Shown: piece after piece, positions 45,191 to 54,358 of the stretch
Layout of the letters: the number at the start of each line of letters is the position of its first letter
Numbering within the stretch: position 1 is the stretch's first letter
From: Myxococcus fulvus
GTDB lineage: Bacteria; Myxococcota; Myxococcia; Myxococcales; Myxococcaceae
Assembly: GCF_900111765.1 (NCBI RefSeq)
Contig: NZ_FOIB01000012.1
Span: forward strand, 62,001-126,000
Length of the DNA stretch: 64,000 bases
Direction: 5' to 3'
Notes under the pieces: generated by a model
Told to the model about the DNA's origin: nothing
Database searches by the model: none
Seen by the model: only the letters and a program-made list of their open reading frames with translations
Translations under genes and position numbers: made by a program

Positions 45191-45705
45191 GGGTTGCTCT
45201 TCCGAGAAGAAGTCCGAGTCGACGCGCTTCACCTGATAGGCACTGACGGCGTTCACCCCGATGCCGAAGTCGAACATCCATGCGGACAGGCGGGCGCCGT
45301 CGATGAGGACGATCTTCTTCTCGATGCGGGTGACGTAGTCCCTGGCCTCCTTGGAGAAGGTGGAGGCGGTGATGAAGACGCCCTTCCTGTGGCCTGCACG
45401 TAGATGACGTCGAGCCCGAGCGGGTCCTCCTTGATGATTCCATCGATGCCGCCGTCGTGACCGCGGCCGAGCGCCTTGCCCGCGTCCTCGAGGGAGCCGC
45501 CATCGCCCATCTAGGTCTTTGCCCAGCCGACGCGGTTGTCGAACACGGCCTGCGCCCCGCTGGGAAGCAGCTCCGCGCGGTCCTCATCCGTCAGCTTCAG
45601 CGCGGTAGCGATTTCCTCGCGCAGGACACGCAGTTCATGCGGCTGCCCGTCCCTGAGGTGGTCGAGCACGGGCAACATCAGGGCCTGATAGTCGGGGATG
45701 GCCAT
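45185..45705 (-). pseudogene. Decayed Mrr-type restriction endonuclease
   Basis: Three blocks of an Mrr protein lie in different frames. The N-terminal wing (MAIPDYQALMLPVLDHLRDG ... DRAELLPSGAQAVFDNRVGW) begins at ATG 45705 and stops at 45511-45513. The catalytic start (GDGGSLEDAGKALG, DGGIDGIIKEDPLGLDVIYV) runs to about 45393. The C-terminal part (RKGVFITASTFSKEARDYVT ... RIEKKIVLIDGARLSAWM) resumes in another frame to the stop at 45185-45187. Relative to intact Mrr, the end of the wing domain and about 20 residues around the catalytic QxK lysine are gone, so it cannot be functional. It is 3' to the Crp/Fnr gene. Confidence 0.82.
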
Positions 45706-45828
45706 GGCCCTGAAGTTACCCGAGCTCCTCCGTCTACCGGCTCCCGTCACGGGTCCACGGGCACCCGTGACACGAGGAAGCGACGTACCCGGTTGGCCTG
45801 GAGCGGGAAGCACTCCAGAATCGGCGGC

Positions 45829-48402
45829 ATGAAGCGTCTTTCCCACCTGTGTCGTGCCTCCGCCCGGGCCTTGACCCTCTTCCTCGTTCCCCTGCTGTGT
45901 GGTCTCGCCATCGAGGCTCGCGCCGAGGTCGCGGTCCAGCGCACCTTCACCAAGCTCGCCTCCTCCAACGGCCACGGCGCCGTGATGCTCGACCTGGAGC
46001 AGAAGAAGGTCTCCCACTTCCGTGAGCACCTCTTCGCCACCGAGGAGCCCGTCATCGACGGCGTGGGCAACGACGTCTTCGTCCGCGGCCAGCCCCAGGT
46101 CGTCCACGCGCGTGATGTCCTCTTCGACGCGTTCTTCGGTCTGCGCTCCGGCGGCTCCCAGCGCTGGCTGAGCGCCCAGGATGTCGACCTGGACGCGAGC
46201 GGCTACGCCCCCTGGGCCTCCGGTGAGAACGGCGGCACGGGCCTGGCGCGCATGGTCCAGCGCGTGGGCACGCTCGAGGTCACGACCTACGTCTTCGCCC
46301 CCCAGTCCGTCCCCCACGCCGCGTTCGTCATGGCCCTGCGCGTGCGCAACACCGGCACCGCGCCCTCCACCGGCGTCAGCGTGTTCTCCCTCCAGAACTT
46401 CCACCTGGGCTACGGCCGCCCTGGCGTCATGTCCGACATCGACGAGAACGGCGAGACGGTGGAGCTCAGCGGCAACGACTTCGTCGAGAAGGGCTTCGCC
46501 GGCGTCGTCGTGGGCCGCCCCCTGGGCACCGTGGCTCGCAAGGCCGCCTGGGTCTCCACCGCAACGGGCGCCGCCAACGGCTACAACGTGGTGCAGAGCG
46601 GCGGCGGCCAGGACCTGCAGGACTTCACCGCGCAGCCCTCGGCCGCCAAGGGCTGGGCCACTGCCTACCAGTTCAACCTGGGTGACATCGCCGCCGGCGC
46701 GGAGAAGTGGGCCGGCGTGGCCTTCGTGCACTTCGGCAACCCCGAGGGCACCACCACCGCGCGCCAGTGGCTGGCCGACTACGTGGGCACCTCCGACGCC
46801 AAGGCCCTGGTCGACGCCGAGGTCGCTCGCTGGGCCTCCTTCCAGAACGACACTGTGAAGGTCCCCACCGGCCTGTCCGACAACGAGGAGACCCTGCTGC
46901 GCCACTCCGCGGTCGTGATGCACATGGCCCAGGTCCGCTCCAGCGAGGCCTGGCTGCGTGAGTTCCTCTCCCGCGACGGCGAGCCCCGCGCGACGCGCTT
47001 CAAGGCCCCCAATGGCTCACCGGCCATGCTGCCCGGCCTGGTGAAGCACGCGGGCAAGGGCGCGGTGCTCGCGAGCCTCCCGCCCGGACAGTGGACCTAC
47101 GCGTGGATTCGCGATGGTGCCTACGCGGCCGCCGCCATGGCCACGCTGGGCATGAACACGGACGCGCGCGAGGCGCTGTCCTACTACCTCAACGCGGACA
47201 GCGGCCGGTTCCAGAACTGGCGCGAGCTGCAGCCGTACTCCATGCCGCCGTACATCATCACCCTCACGCGCTACCACGGCTTCGGCGTGGAGGAGACGGA
47301 CTTCAACGAAGCAGGACCGAACATCGAGTTCGACGGCTTCGGCCTGTTCCTCTGGGCGCTGCGACACTATGAGCGCACCACCGGAGACGTCACCCTCGTC
47401 GACCAGACGTGGCCCACCGTGTCCACGAAGGTGGGCGACGCACTGGTGGCGCTCATCGACCCGCAGACGGGGCTCATCCGCGCGGACTCGTCCATCTGGG
47501 AGACGCACTGGAACGGGCGGCAGCGCTCGTGGACGTACACGAGCCTCACCGCGGCGCGCGGCCTGTGTGACGCGGCGGCGCTTGCCGAGCGCGTCGGTGA
47601 CACCGAGCGCGCCACACGCTACCGCAACGCCGGCGAGTCCATCCGCCGCGCGATGGCGGAGAAGCTGACGGACCACAACTTCGCGCTCGGCTCCAACCTG
47701 GAGGAGGTGCGCTCGGGTCGTGGCTACTGGGACGCGGCGGTGCTGGACGCGTTCGCGTTCGAGCTGTTCGACCCGGCAGGGAAGATTGCTCGCGAGACGC
47801 TTCGCGGACTGGACCTGCGGCTGTCCTCTCCGGCGGGCGCGGGCTGGTCTCGCAACGATGACCGGTATGACCACACGGGCGGCGCGGACCTGAGCCCCTG
47901 GGGCGGCGAGTACGACAGCGCGGAGTGGGTCATCGTGAGCCTGCGCGGCGCCATGGCGAAGCGGATGGCCGGAGACCCGGAGCGCGCGGAGCGGGTGCTC
48001 AAGTGGGTGACGGACCAGTCGCTGAAGAACTACCTCGCGGTGTCCGAGACGTATGACGAGCTCAACGGCACGTACAAGTACAACTCCCCCATGGTGGGCT
48101 TCGGCGCGGGGGCGTATGCGCTCGCGCTGGCGCATCGCGCGGAGGGCACGGCCGACCCGGCGTGCGGCGCGTACCTGGATGAGAGCACCATCACCAAGAC
48201 GCCCGACGCAGGCCCTGGCACTCCCGACGCGGGGCCGGGGACACCCGACTCCGGTACCCCCGGTCAGCCCGACTCGGGCTCGTCCGAGGAGCCCCAGGTG
48301 ATGGGGGGTGGCTGCAGCGCCACGGGCCCCGGCGCGATGGCGCTGTGGCTGATGCTCTCGCTCGCCGGTGTCACCGCGCTCACGCGCCGTCGGCGGGCCT
48401 GA
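45829..48402 (+). CDS. Secreted glycoside hydrolase family 15 (glucoamylase-like) protein with MYXO-CTERM tail
   Basis: 857 residues. The signal peptide ends near EARA. A beta-sandwich N-terminal domain (about 35-370) leads to an (alpha/alpha)6-barrel with WTYAWIRDGAYAAAAMATLG and the general acid Glu558 in SSIWETHW. A Pro/Asp/Gly linker (TPDAGPGTPDAGPGTPDSG) then ends in GGGCSATG, a hydrophobic helix and RRRRA, the MYXO-CTERM type sorting signal that attaches proteins to the outer surface. Expected to release glucose or other sugars from alpha-glucans, though substrate is not certain. ATG 45829 follows the Mrr remnant start divergently. Confidence 0.88.
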   Translation: MKRLSHLCRASARALTLFLVPLLCGLAIEARAEVAVQRTFTKLASSNGHGAVMLDLEQKKVSHFREHLFATEEPVIDGVGNDVFVRGQPQVVHARDVLFDAFFGLRSGGSQRWLSAQDVDLDASGYAPWASGENGGTGLARMVQRVGTLEVTTYVFAPQSVPHAAFVMALRVRNTGTAPSTGVSVFSLQNFHLGYGRPGVMSDIDENGETVELSGNDFVEKGFAGVVVGRPLGTVARKAAWVSTATGAANGYNVVQSGGGQDLQDFTAQPSAAKGWATAYQFNLGDIAAGAEKWAGVAFVHFGNPEGTTTARQWLADYVGTSDAKALVDAEVARWASFQNDTVKVPTGLSDNEETLLRHSAVVMHMAQVRSSEAWLREFLSRDGEPRATRFKAPNGSPAMLPGLVKHAGKGAVLASLPPGQWTYAWIRDGAYAAAAMATLGMNTDAREALSYYLNADSGRFQNWRELQPYSMPPYIITLTRYHGFGVEETDFNEAGPNIEFDGFGLFLWALRHYERTTGDVTLVDQTWPTVSTKVGDALVALIDPQTGLIRADSSIWETHWNGRQRSWTYTSLTAARGLCDAAALAERVGDTERATRYRNAGESIRRAMAEKLTDHNFALGSNLEEVRSGRGYWDAAVLDAFAFELFDPAGKIARETLRGLDLRLSSPAGAGWSRNDDRYDHTGGADLSPWGGEYDSAEWVIVSLRGAMAKRMAGDPERAERVLKWVTDQSLKNYLAVSETYDELNGTYKYNSPMVGFGAGAYALALAHRAEGTADPACGAYLDESTITKTPDAGPGTPDAGPGTPDSGTPGQPDSGSSEEPQVMGGGCSATGPGAMALWLMLSLAGVTALTRRRRA

Positions 48403-48416
48403 GGCTCGCGTCAGTG

Positions 48417-48445
48417 CGCGCTCCATCCCACGCGGATGGAGCGCG
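48417..48445 (+). terminator. Perfect 12-bp hairpin after the GH15 gene
   Basis: CGCGCTCCATCC (48417-48428) pairs with GGATGGAGCGCG (48434-48445) around a 5-base loop, 14 bases after the stop. No T run, so it may act as a 3' end stabiliser or a factor-dependent stop. Confidence 0.5.
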
Positions 48446-48469
48446 GCGAACCCTCATCAGGGAGCTGCC

Positions 48470-49165
48470 ATGAAGCGCCTGAAGAACCACTACGCCTGTT
48501 GGGGGCTGTTCCACGATTGGGATGAGGCGCGCGCCGATTTCCAGCGGCGAGCCGTGCTCGAGATTCGCGCGGGCAAGCCCTCGGTGCTCGCTCCGCTCCC
48601 GCCCGAGATGCTCGCCGAGCAGCCTGAGGCGCTCGTGGTGATGATGAATCCGGGCTCATCCGCGCCGAAGCCAGGTTTCGGTTCGCGCGAGCATGAGTTT
48701 CAACTGGTGCCCACGAAGCCCGACGCGGTCCAGTACCGAATCATGCGTGTCATGGAGGCCGTCGGTTTGACGCATGTGCGGGTCGTGAACCTGTCCGATG
48801 TTCGCGCGGCCAGGAGCGCTGACTTGTTCGCGCTCATCAGCAATGGCGCGACCCACGCGGACCTGGGGTGCGTGTTCGCGGAGGCGAACGCGGCGATTGG
48901 CACCGACGTGCTGGGCGCACCGCTCGTCATCTGCGCCTGGGGCTTGGACAAGCGGCTCGCGTCGCTCGCATTCGAAGCGCAAGCCTGGGTCGACGCCCAA
49001 GGTGTCGCGACCGCGGGTTGTCGCAGCGACGAGGAGACGGGCTTCCCCGCGTGGCGTTATCCGAAGCCGGTTCGCAACTGGGAGCTGGCGCGTGCATGGC
49101 TGGAAAGCGTGACGGAGCAACTCTTGGCGCTGTACGCGTCCACGTCGAATCCCGCTCAATCTTGA
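48470..49165 (+). CDS. DUF1643-like protein
   Basis: 231 residues, no signal peptide. It keeps the DUF1643 flow: ALVVMMNPGSSAP (the N-P-S/G-S region), VQYRIMRVMEAVGLTHVRVV, NLSDVRAARSADLFALI and APLVICAWG. These match the family, whose biochemical role is unknown; family members are often carried by mobile or accessory regions. GGGAG precedes ATG 48470. It converges with the basic-protein gene across a hairpin-bearing gap. Confidence 0.75.
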   Translation: MKRLKNHYACWGLFHDWDEARADFQRRAVLEIRAGKPSVLAPLPPEMLAEQPEALVVMMNPGSSAPKPGFGSREHEFQLVPTKPDAVQYRIMRVMEAVGLTHVRVVNLSDVRAARSADLFALISNGATHADLGCVFAEANAAIGTDVLGAPLVICAWGLDKRLASLAFEAQAWVDAQGVATAGCRSDEETGFPAWRYPKPVRNWELARAWLESVTEQLLALYASTSNPAQS

Positions 49166-49171
49166 CGGCTT

Positions 49172-49201
49172 CCTCGCCGAGCCTCGTCGGGTTCGGCGAG
49201 G
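49172..49201. terminator. Convergent-gene hairpin
   Basis: CCTCGCCGA (49172-49180) pairs with TCGGCGAGG (49193-49201); one G-T and one C-G pair extend the stem to 11. It lies between two converging genes. No T run. Confidence 0.45.
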
Positions 49202-49222
49202 CTGTGCGTTGAGTCGTGAAGC

Positions 49223-49888
49223 TCAGCGGCGCGAGTCCTTGCGCGCCTGCGTGCGCCGGTTGCGACCGCGGACATGCGACGCGCGGTGCATCGAGCCGAA
49301 GCCCTGCTGCTTTCGAGCCCCGCCCTTGCGACGCTGGGCCTTCACTTCGCGCACCGAGCCCGTCGCGGTGCGACCCGCGGCGCTCATGCGGCGCACAGGC
49401 TTGCGCCCTCCCACGGCTCGCGTCGTCGTACCCGTGGTCCGCGTCGCCGTACCCGTGCGAGTCCTCCGCACTCCGCCGGTGGTCCGAGTCCTCCGCGTGT
49501 TCCCACCCGCGGCCCTCGTCGTCCTCCGGGCCCCCGTGGCCCTCCTCGTGACACGGGCCCGCTTGGCCATCATCGCCTCCTGGCGGTCCAGCATCGCCAG
49601 GCGCTTCTCGAAGCGCATCAGCGCCTGACGGAAGTAGGTGGCCTTGCGCCGCGTGTTCGCGTTGCCCTCGGCGCGCTTGGAGCGCGTGGGCGTGCGCCTG
49701 CCCAGCGCCTCGCGCCGCTGACGCGTCGCCATGCCGTCATACTTGTCCATCAGCCGCCGCGCGCGCTGGATGCGACCTCGCAGCTCGCGGCGGGACAGCT
49801 CCATCAGATTGCGGGGGGCGCTGGCGAGCACGAGCTGGGCTTCGTTCTCCGTCAGCAGGGACATCTTCTTCTCGGGCGTCGTACGCAA
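49223..49888 (-). CDS. Very basic Arg/Thr-rich protein, possible nucleic-acid binder
   Basis: About 221 residues. An ordered-looking N-terminal part of about 105 residues (SLLTENEAQLVLASAPRNLM, ELRGRIQRARRLMDKYDG, RKATYFRQALMRFEKRLAML) is helical and charged. The rest is a disordered tail packed with Arg, Thr and Gly (RTRTGTATRTTGTTTRAVGG and similar) up to TQARKDSRR. This looks like histone-like or RNA-binding tails but no family is claimed. The TTG at 49888 is chosen for its AAGGAG; ATG 49864 is an alternative. Confidence 0.7.
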   Translation of the reverse strand: MRTTPEKKMSLLTENEAQLVLASAPRNLMELSRRELRGRIQRARRLMDKYDGMATRQRREALGRRTPTRSKRAEGNANTRRKATYFRQALMRFEKRLAMLDRQEAMMAKRARVTRRATGARRTTRAAGGNTRRTRTTGGVRRTRTGTATRTTGTTTRAVGGRKPVRRMSAAGRTATGSVREVKAQRRKGGARKQQGFGSMHRASHVRGRNRRTQARKDSRR

Positions 49889-49977
49889 GGGCCTGCTCCT
49901 TCGAGGCAATGTGGACTACCTCGCGCAACGTCGACACGTGTCCCCCGGGCAGCAACCTGCTCTCCAGGGCGATGGCC

Positions 49978-51261
49978 CTACTCGAACACGGAGAACTCCG
50001 AGAGCGCGGAGATGGGAAGCGTCCACGAGCCTCCTTCCGTGAACACCCGCAGGCGCACGAAGCGCACCGGCACCTCCCCCGTCAGCGACACCTCGATGAA
50101 GCGCGCCGGACGCTTCACGTCCAACGGCCCATCCCCATAGGGGCTGTCCTCCGCCGTGTGGTCGAGCGCCGTGGAGAAGCGAGGGTCTCGTATCTCGACG
50201 TCGTCGTAGTTCACGTACGGCGCGCTCCCCAGCGAAGCCCAGCTGCCTCCATCCAGGCTGCCCTCCACCTGGAACAGGAGCTTGGGCGGACCGCCCTGAG
50301 ACAGCTCCACCTCCCGGATGACGGCGTGCCGCGGGCGGATGGGCGCGTCCCACTCGAGCACCACCTGGTCCACGCCGGAGTCCACCGCCCCCTGCGTGGT
50401 GCGCGCCTTGCGCAAGAAACCATCCGTGTACGGACACGGCTCGCCCACGGGAGCAGGCGTGCACGAGACCCCTCGGCTCACGGGGTGCAACGTGCCCACG
50501 GGCACGGGGACACGGGGGCCTCGCCACTCCACGCGGAACGACACCGTGCTCTCATTGGACGCCAGCGGACGGAAGATCCACGTGCCCAGGCTCACCGCGC
50601 GCACCTGCGCCTCCACCCCGGCGAAGTCCTCCAGTTGATAGGGATTGGGACGCCAGGGCGCCGCCGCGTCATGGACCTCCCAGAGCCGCCCGCCCGGGCC
50701 ATGCAATTGGACCACGGGGTAGGGCTCCCACGGCTCGAGTGTCACCGGGTCCGGCGTCTGCCCCGTATCCAACTGCAGCAACCGCCCCGACGGCGGCAGC
50801 GGCGGCACCGGCGGCGGCGCGTCGAATGACAGCGCGAGCCCCTCCGCGTCCCGCCCCACCGTCAGGTTCGGCGCCCACGGGCGCAGGGGAGGAATCTCCA
50901 CGTCGTCCTCGAAGACGAAGGACGTGTAGACGCCATGCCCCTCCTCGAGCGGCGCGGCCAGCCGGAAGCGGTACTGCAGCCGCTCGTACTCGCGCTCCTC
51001 CAGGGCGTCCCCGTGGAGCACCTCCAGCGTGACATTCCCCGCGCCCTCGCTGCGAGCCTCCGTGTAGGGCGTGAAGCCCACGTTCTCGGGATGCTCGTAG
51101 CTCGGCTGGCGCGTGCGCTCCAACGTCACCGCGACGTCGGGACGCGGCGAGCCATCCAGGTGTTGCAGCAAGCCGTAGACGAAGACGGGGTCCTCGGGCT
51201 TGCGGTCGCAGCCCGTGACGAGCAGCGCGACGACAGGCAGGCAACGAAGCAGTCGTGGCAT
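49978..51261 (-). CDS. Lipoprotein partner of the TonB-dependent receptor
   Basis: 427 residues. The signal MPRLLRCLPVVALLVTGC ends in the lipobox VTGC. An Ig-like regulatory domain (FVYGLLQHLDGSPRPDVAVT) and, in the last 120 residues, a discoidin-like sandwich (DSGVDQVVLEWDAPIRPRHA, PARFIEVSLTGEVPVRFVRL) are visible. The start codon overlaps the receptor's stop by a few bases on the same strand, so it is a coupled second gene of that operon. It may be the surface component that hands substrate to the receptor; substrate unknown. Confidence 0.8.
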   Translation of the reverse strand: MPRLLRCLPVVALLVTGCDRKPEDPVFVYGLLQHLDGSPRPDVAVTLERTRQPSYEHPENVGFTPYTEARSEGAGNVTLEVLHGDALEEREYERLQYRFRLAAPLEEGHGVYTSFVFEDDVEIPPLRPWAPNLTVGRDAEGLALSFDAPPPVPPLPPSGRLLQLDTGQTPDPVTLEPWEPYPVVQLHGPGGRLWEVHDAAAPWRPNPYQLEDFAGVEAQVRAVSLGTWIFRPLASNESTVSFRVEWRGPRVPVPVGTLHPVSRGVSCTPAPVGEPCPYTDGFLRKARTTQGAVDSGVDQVVLEWDAPIRPRHAVIREVELSQGGPPKLLFQVEGSLDGGSWASLGSAPYVNYDDVEIRDPRFSTALDHTAEDSPYGDGPLDVKRPARFIEVSLTGEVPVRFVRLRVFTEGGSWTLPISALSEFSVFE

Positions 51262-51262
51262 G

Positions 51263-54022
51263 TCAGTACGTCCCCTTCGCGCCGAGCAGCGGCAGGATGA
51301 TGGGAAAGCGCGTGGGCTTGCGTTCGGGGCGCAGGGCCTCGTCGAAGCCGTAGTCGTATGCGAACACCTCCTGCCGCGCGGACACGTTGAGGATGTCCAG
51401 GTACGCATCGAGCGTGAAGTCCTCCATCGCCCAGGACTTCGCCACGCGCAGGTCCACGCGGAAGAACGCGTCCAGGCGCTCGGCCTTGTCGCGGTCCTGC
51501 CGCACCCAGTTCTGCGTCCCGTCCGCGCGCGTCACCAGGCGCTGCGTCAGCGTGGTGATTTCGCCGGACTCGGGGCGGCCGGTGTTGAAGTGCACCACCG
51601 TGCCCACCGTCCAGTTGTTGCCGAACTTGTAGCTCAGCGCCGCGTTGAACACGTGCGCCTGCTCGAAGGCGAAGGGCAGCGTGCCCTCCACCGTCTCCAC
51701 CACCCGGTCATCATCCCCGTACCGGTCGAAGCGCACGCGCCGCTTGCTCTGCAGGAAGCTGTAGGAGACCCAGCCGAACCAGTCCCGCCCCAAGGGGTGA
51801 CGCGCCATCAGGTCCAGGCCGTACGCGTAGCCGCTGGCGGACGGGTCCGGCGTGTCGAGCCCGCGGCGACGGCGGTTCTCCACCACCTGCTGCAGGTCCA
51901 GCTCCACCGTGCGGGTGAGCGGGTTGTAGAAGACGTCGCCGCTCAGCTCCAGGCCCTCCATCGCCTTCCACTCGGCGCCCACGTCGAACTGCAGGCCCTC
52001 CTGGAGCCCGTGGCGCAGGCTCGACGTGTCCACCGCGGGCAGGTGCACCAGCACCGTGGGCGTCTGATGGAAGACGCCCGCGCCGCCCTTGAGCACCAGC
52101 GCGTCCGTGAGCTGGTGCCGCACGGTGAGCCTCGGCTCCGCCACCGTGTGGTTGATGCCGGGGGACAGGTGGTAGTTGTCCACGCGCACGCCGGGCTGCA
52201 CGAGCCACTGGGGCGCCGGCAGCCACGTCGCGGAGAGATACGCGCCGGAGAACATCGCCAGCGAGGACGGACTCTTGAGCGGGTCCGTCGTCTCGCCGGG
52301 CCGGCTGCCGGGAGGAATGCCGGTGCCCCGGATGTCCGTGGCCGCGCGCCGGTGCTCGATGTCACCCCCGACGGCGACCTCCAGCGTGTCGCTCATCCGC
52401 CGCTTCCAGCCCGCGCGCGCCGCGAAGGTGAGCTGGCTCAGCGCGTACTCGCCCACGTCCTGGTAGTCGATGGCGCCGCTCGCCGCGCGGAAGGACTCCT
52501 GGCCGGTGAAGCCCAGCGCGTCCGTGCCGAAGGTGAGGCCCACCTCCGCGTCTCCTCCCGCGAGCGGGTGCGTGCCGCGCAGGTCCACGCGGTGGAAGCG
52601 CGAGACGATGCGCCCGCCCGACATGCCCACCCAGTCGAGCGACGGCGAGGAGCCCACGTCGTCCGAGCTGCCCAGCGCGAACAGCCGCAGCCGCCCCTGG
52701 CCCACCTTCTGCTCGACGCGCGCCTGATAGTCCCAGAAGTCGGCGTGGAGCTTCTCCGTCTCCGCCGAGCTGAGCAGCTTGGAGCCGAGCGTTATCAACA
52801 GCGCCGAATAGCTGATGCGCCCCGCGACGCTGACGGAGGTGCCGGTGCTCTCGAAGGGGTACTCGATGAAGCCGCCGGCGTTGATGGGGTCCACCGAGGC
52901 GGTGACGTGCAGCCGGTCCTCGCGCGGGCGGCTCAGCCGTCCATCCACCGCGCCGCCCAGCAGCCGTCCGTACTGCACCGGCGGCGTGCCCGGGAAGAAG
53001 TCCACGGTGTCGATGAAGTCCGGGTGGAGCACCGCCGGCCCGAGCATCAGGTGGTACAGCATGGGGATGCGCACGCCGTCGAGGAAGAAGCCCGTGGCCG
53101 CGGGCTGGCTGCCGCGCACCACCGGGTAGCTGATGCCCGAGGCGAGGCTGCCCACGCCGGGCATCAACATCACCACGCGGAACGGGTCTCCCAGCGTGCC
53201 GGGCACCTCGCGCAGCTCCTGCTCGTGCAGCGTGATTCGCGTCACCTCCGTGCGCGGGCGCTCGTCGCGCACCACCGTCTCGTACGGATTCACCCGGCCG
53301 GGCTGCAGCCGGTAGATGACCTGGAGCGCCTGTCCCTCCGACAGAGTCTCCTCGAACGTGGCCGGTTGATGCCCCGGCGCGCGCACCTCCACGCGGTGGG
53401 CGCCGGGCGGCAGCGCCAGCGTGAAGCGCCCGTCCGCGTCCACGGTGCCCGAGGGCTCGGCGGCGCCGTCGACGAAGAGCGTGGCGTCCGCGAGGGGACG
53501 GCGCGTGCCTCGGGCCCGCACCTCCCCGGAGAGGCTCGCGGTGGAGCGGGGCACGGGTGCGGGCGGCTCGAAGCGATAGACGAAGGGCAGCCGCACCGCC
53601 ACCGGCGCGCCGGTGAGCACCGCGGGCGTGAAGCGCAGCCCCGACGCGGCCCGCAGCGCGGCCTCCGTGAGCCGGGGCTCCTGGGGCGCGGCGAGGACCT
53701 TCACCTCGGCCACCGCGCCCTCCACGTCCACCAGCAGCTCCAGCGTCACCTCTCCCGGGGTGCCCTCGAGCCCCTCGGGCCACGCGGCGGGAGAGGGCGT
53801 CACGAGCGTGGGCGGCTGGAGCCGGGCCTCGCGGCCATCCTGGGTGACACCCAGCCGCTCGGCGTCGTCGGCGGAGAGGACCGTGCCGCCGTCGCTGGCC
53901 TGGAGCTGGACCTCGATGGCGCGCGCGTCCGACGCGGGCGTGGGGACGCCCTGGGCGTGCGCGAGGACGGACAGCGTGGTGAGGACGAGCAGCGGGAAGA
54001 AGACACCGCGTCTGGAACGCAT
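51263..54022 (-). CDS. TonB-dependent outer-membrane receptor with TonB-like and regulatory domains
   Basis: 919 residues. After the signal peptide (FFPLLVLTTLSVLAHAQG) comes a TonB C-terminal-like domain (about 70-150: GEVTLELLVDVEGAVAEVKV, LTEAALRAASGLRFTPAVLT), then a carboxypeptidase-regulatory-like unit (about 160-235: SLSGEVRARGTRRPLADATL). The plug (about 270-400: LREVPGTLGDPFRVVMLMPG) and a 22-strand-type barrel ending in phenylalanine-rich strands follow. The TonB domain at the N terminus of a receptor is unusual. AAGGGGG precedes ATG 54022. Operon with the lipoprotein gene. Confidence 0.88.
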   Translation of the reverse strand: MRSRRGVFFPLLVLTTLSVLAHAQGVPTPASDARAIEVQLQASDGGTVLSADDAERLGVTQDGREARLQPPTLVTPSPAAWPEGLEGTPGEVTLELLVDVEGAVAEVKVLAAPQEPRLTEAALRAASGLRFTPAVLTGAPVAVRLPFVYRFEPPAPVPRSTASLSGEVRARGTRRPLADATLFVDGAAEPSGTVDADGRFTLALPPGAHRVEVRAPGHQPATFEETLSEGQALQVIYRLQPGRVNPYETVVRDERPRTEVTRITLHEQELREVPGTLGDPFRVVMLMPGVGSLASGISYPVVRGSQPAATGFFLDGVRIPMLYHLMLGPAVLHPDFIDTVDFFPGTPPVQYGRLLGGAVDGRLSRPREDRLHVTASVDPINAGGFIEYPFESTGTSVSVAGRISYSALLITLGSKLLSSAETEKLHADFWDYQARVEQKVGQGRLRLFALGSSDDVGSSPSLDWVGMSGGRIVSRFHRVDLRGTHPLAGGDAEVGLTFGTDALGFTGQESFRAASGAIDYQDVGEYALSQLTFAARAGWKRRMSDTLEVAVGGDIEHRRAATDIRGTGIPPGSRPGETTDPLKSPSSLAMFSGAYLSATWLPAPQWLVQPGVRVDNYHLSPGINHTVAEPRLTVRHQLTDALVLKGGAGVFHQTPTVLVHLPAVDTSSLRHGLQEGLQFDVGAEWKAMEGLELSGDVFYNPLTRTVELDLQQVVENRRRRGLDTPDPSASGYAYGLDLMARHPLGRDWFGWVSYSFLQSKRRVRFDRYGDDDRVVETVEGTLPFAFEQAHVFNAALSYKFGNNWTVGTVVHFNTGRPESGEITTLTQRLVTRADGTQNWVRQDRDKAERLDAFFRVDLRVAKSWAMEDFTLDAYLDILNVSARQEVFAYDYGFDEALRPERKPTRFPIILPLLGAKGTY

Positions 54023-54358
54023 GAGGCCCCCTTCAACACCCGATGACCTCGGAACTGTCACTCCGGCGAGTCCTCGGGTGGGCGCAGCCTCGCCCCGTCC
54101 CTCCCACGCGTCTAATGGTTTGTTCGATTACGCGGGAAGTCATGCATCACGCGTACAGTGTGCTCCTCACCGCGAGTCCTGGTCGTCGGGTACGAGTCCG
54201 GCGTCGAACCGAGGACGGCCAGGGCGCACGTTCGTGCGTCCGCGTGTGTGGCAACTCACGGAGGAAGGGCGCGGGCGTGGGGTCCAGGTGGAGGGCCCGG
54301 GAGGGCACCATTACCGTTGAGTCCACGCGGGGCTTCTCGTGGGGAAGGAGTCGGGGCG
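54023..54358. other. Divergent intergenic region with inverted repeats
   Basis: 336 bases between the receptor and GRAS genes. Two structures stand out. CCTGGTCGTC (54178-54187) pairs with GACGGCCAGG (54214-54223) with one G-T. CGCACG-TT-CGTGCG (54225-54238) is a perfect palindrome 121 bases before the GRAS start. An AT-richer patch at about 54111-54130 may hold promoters. No gene seen. Confidence 0.6.

Noticed and set aside
45511-46923. 470-residue minus-strand frame across the GH15 start
   Set aside because: Only its last 64 codons (45511-45705) resemble a real protein, the Mrr wing domain; the rest is the mirror of the GH15 gene.
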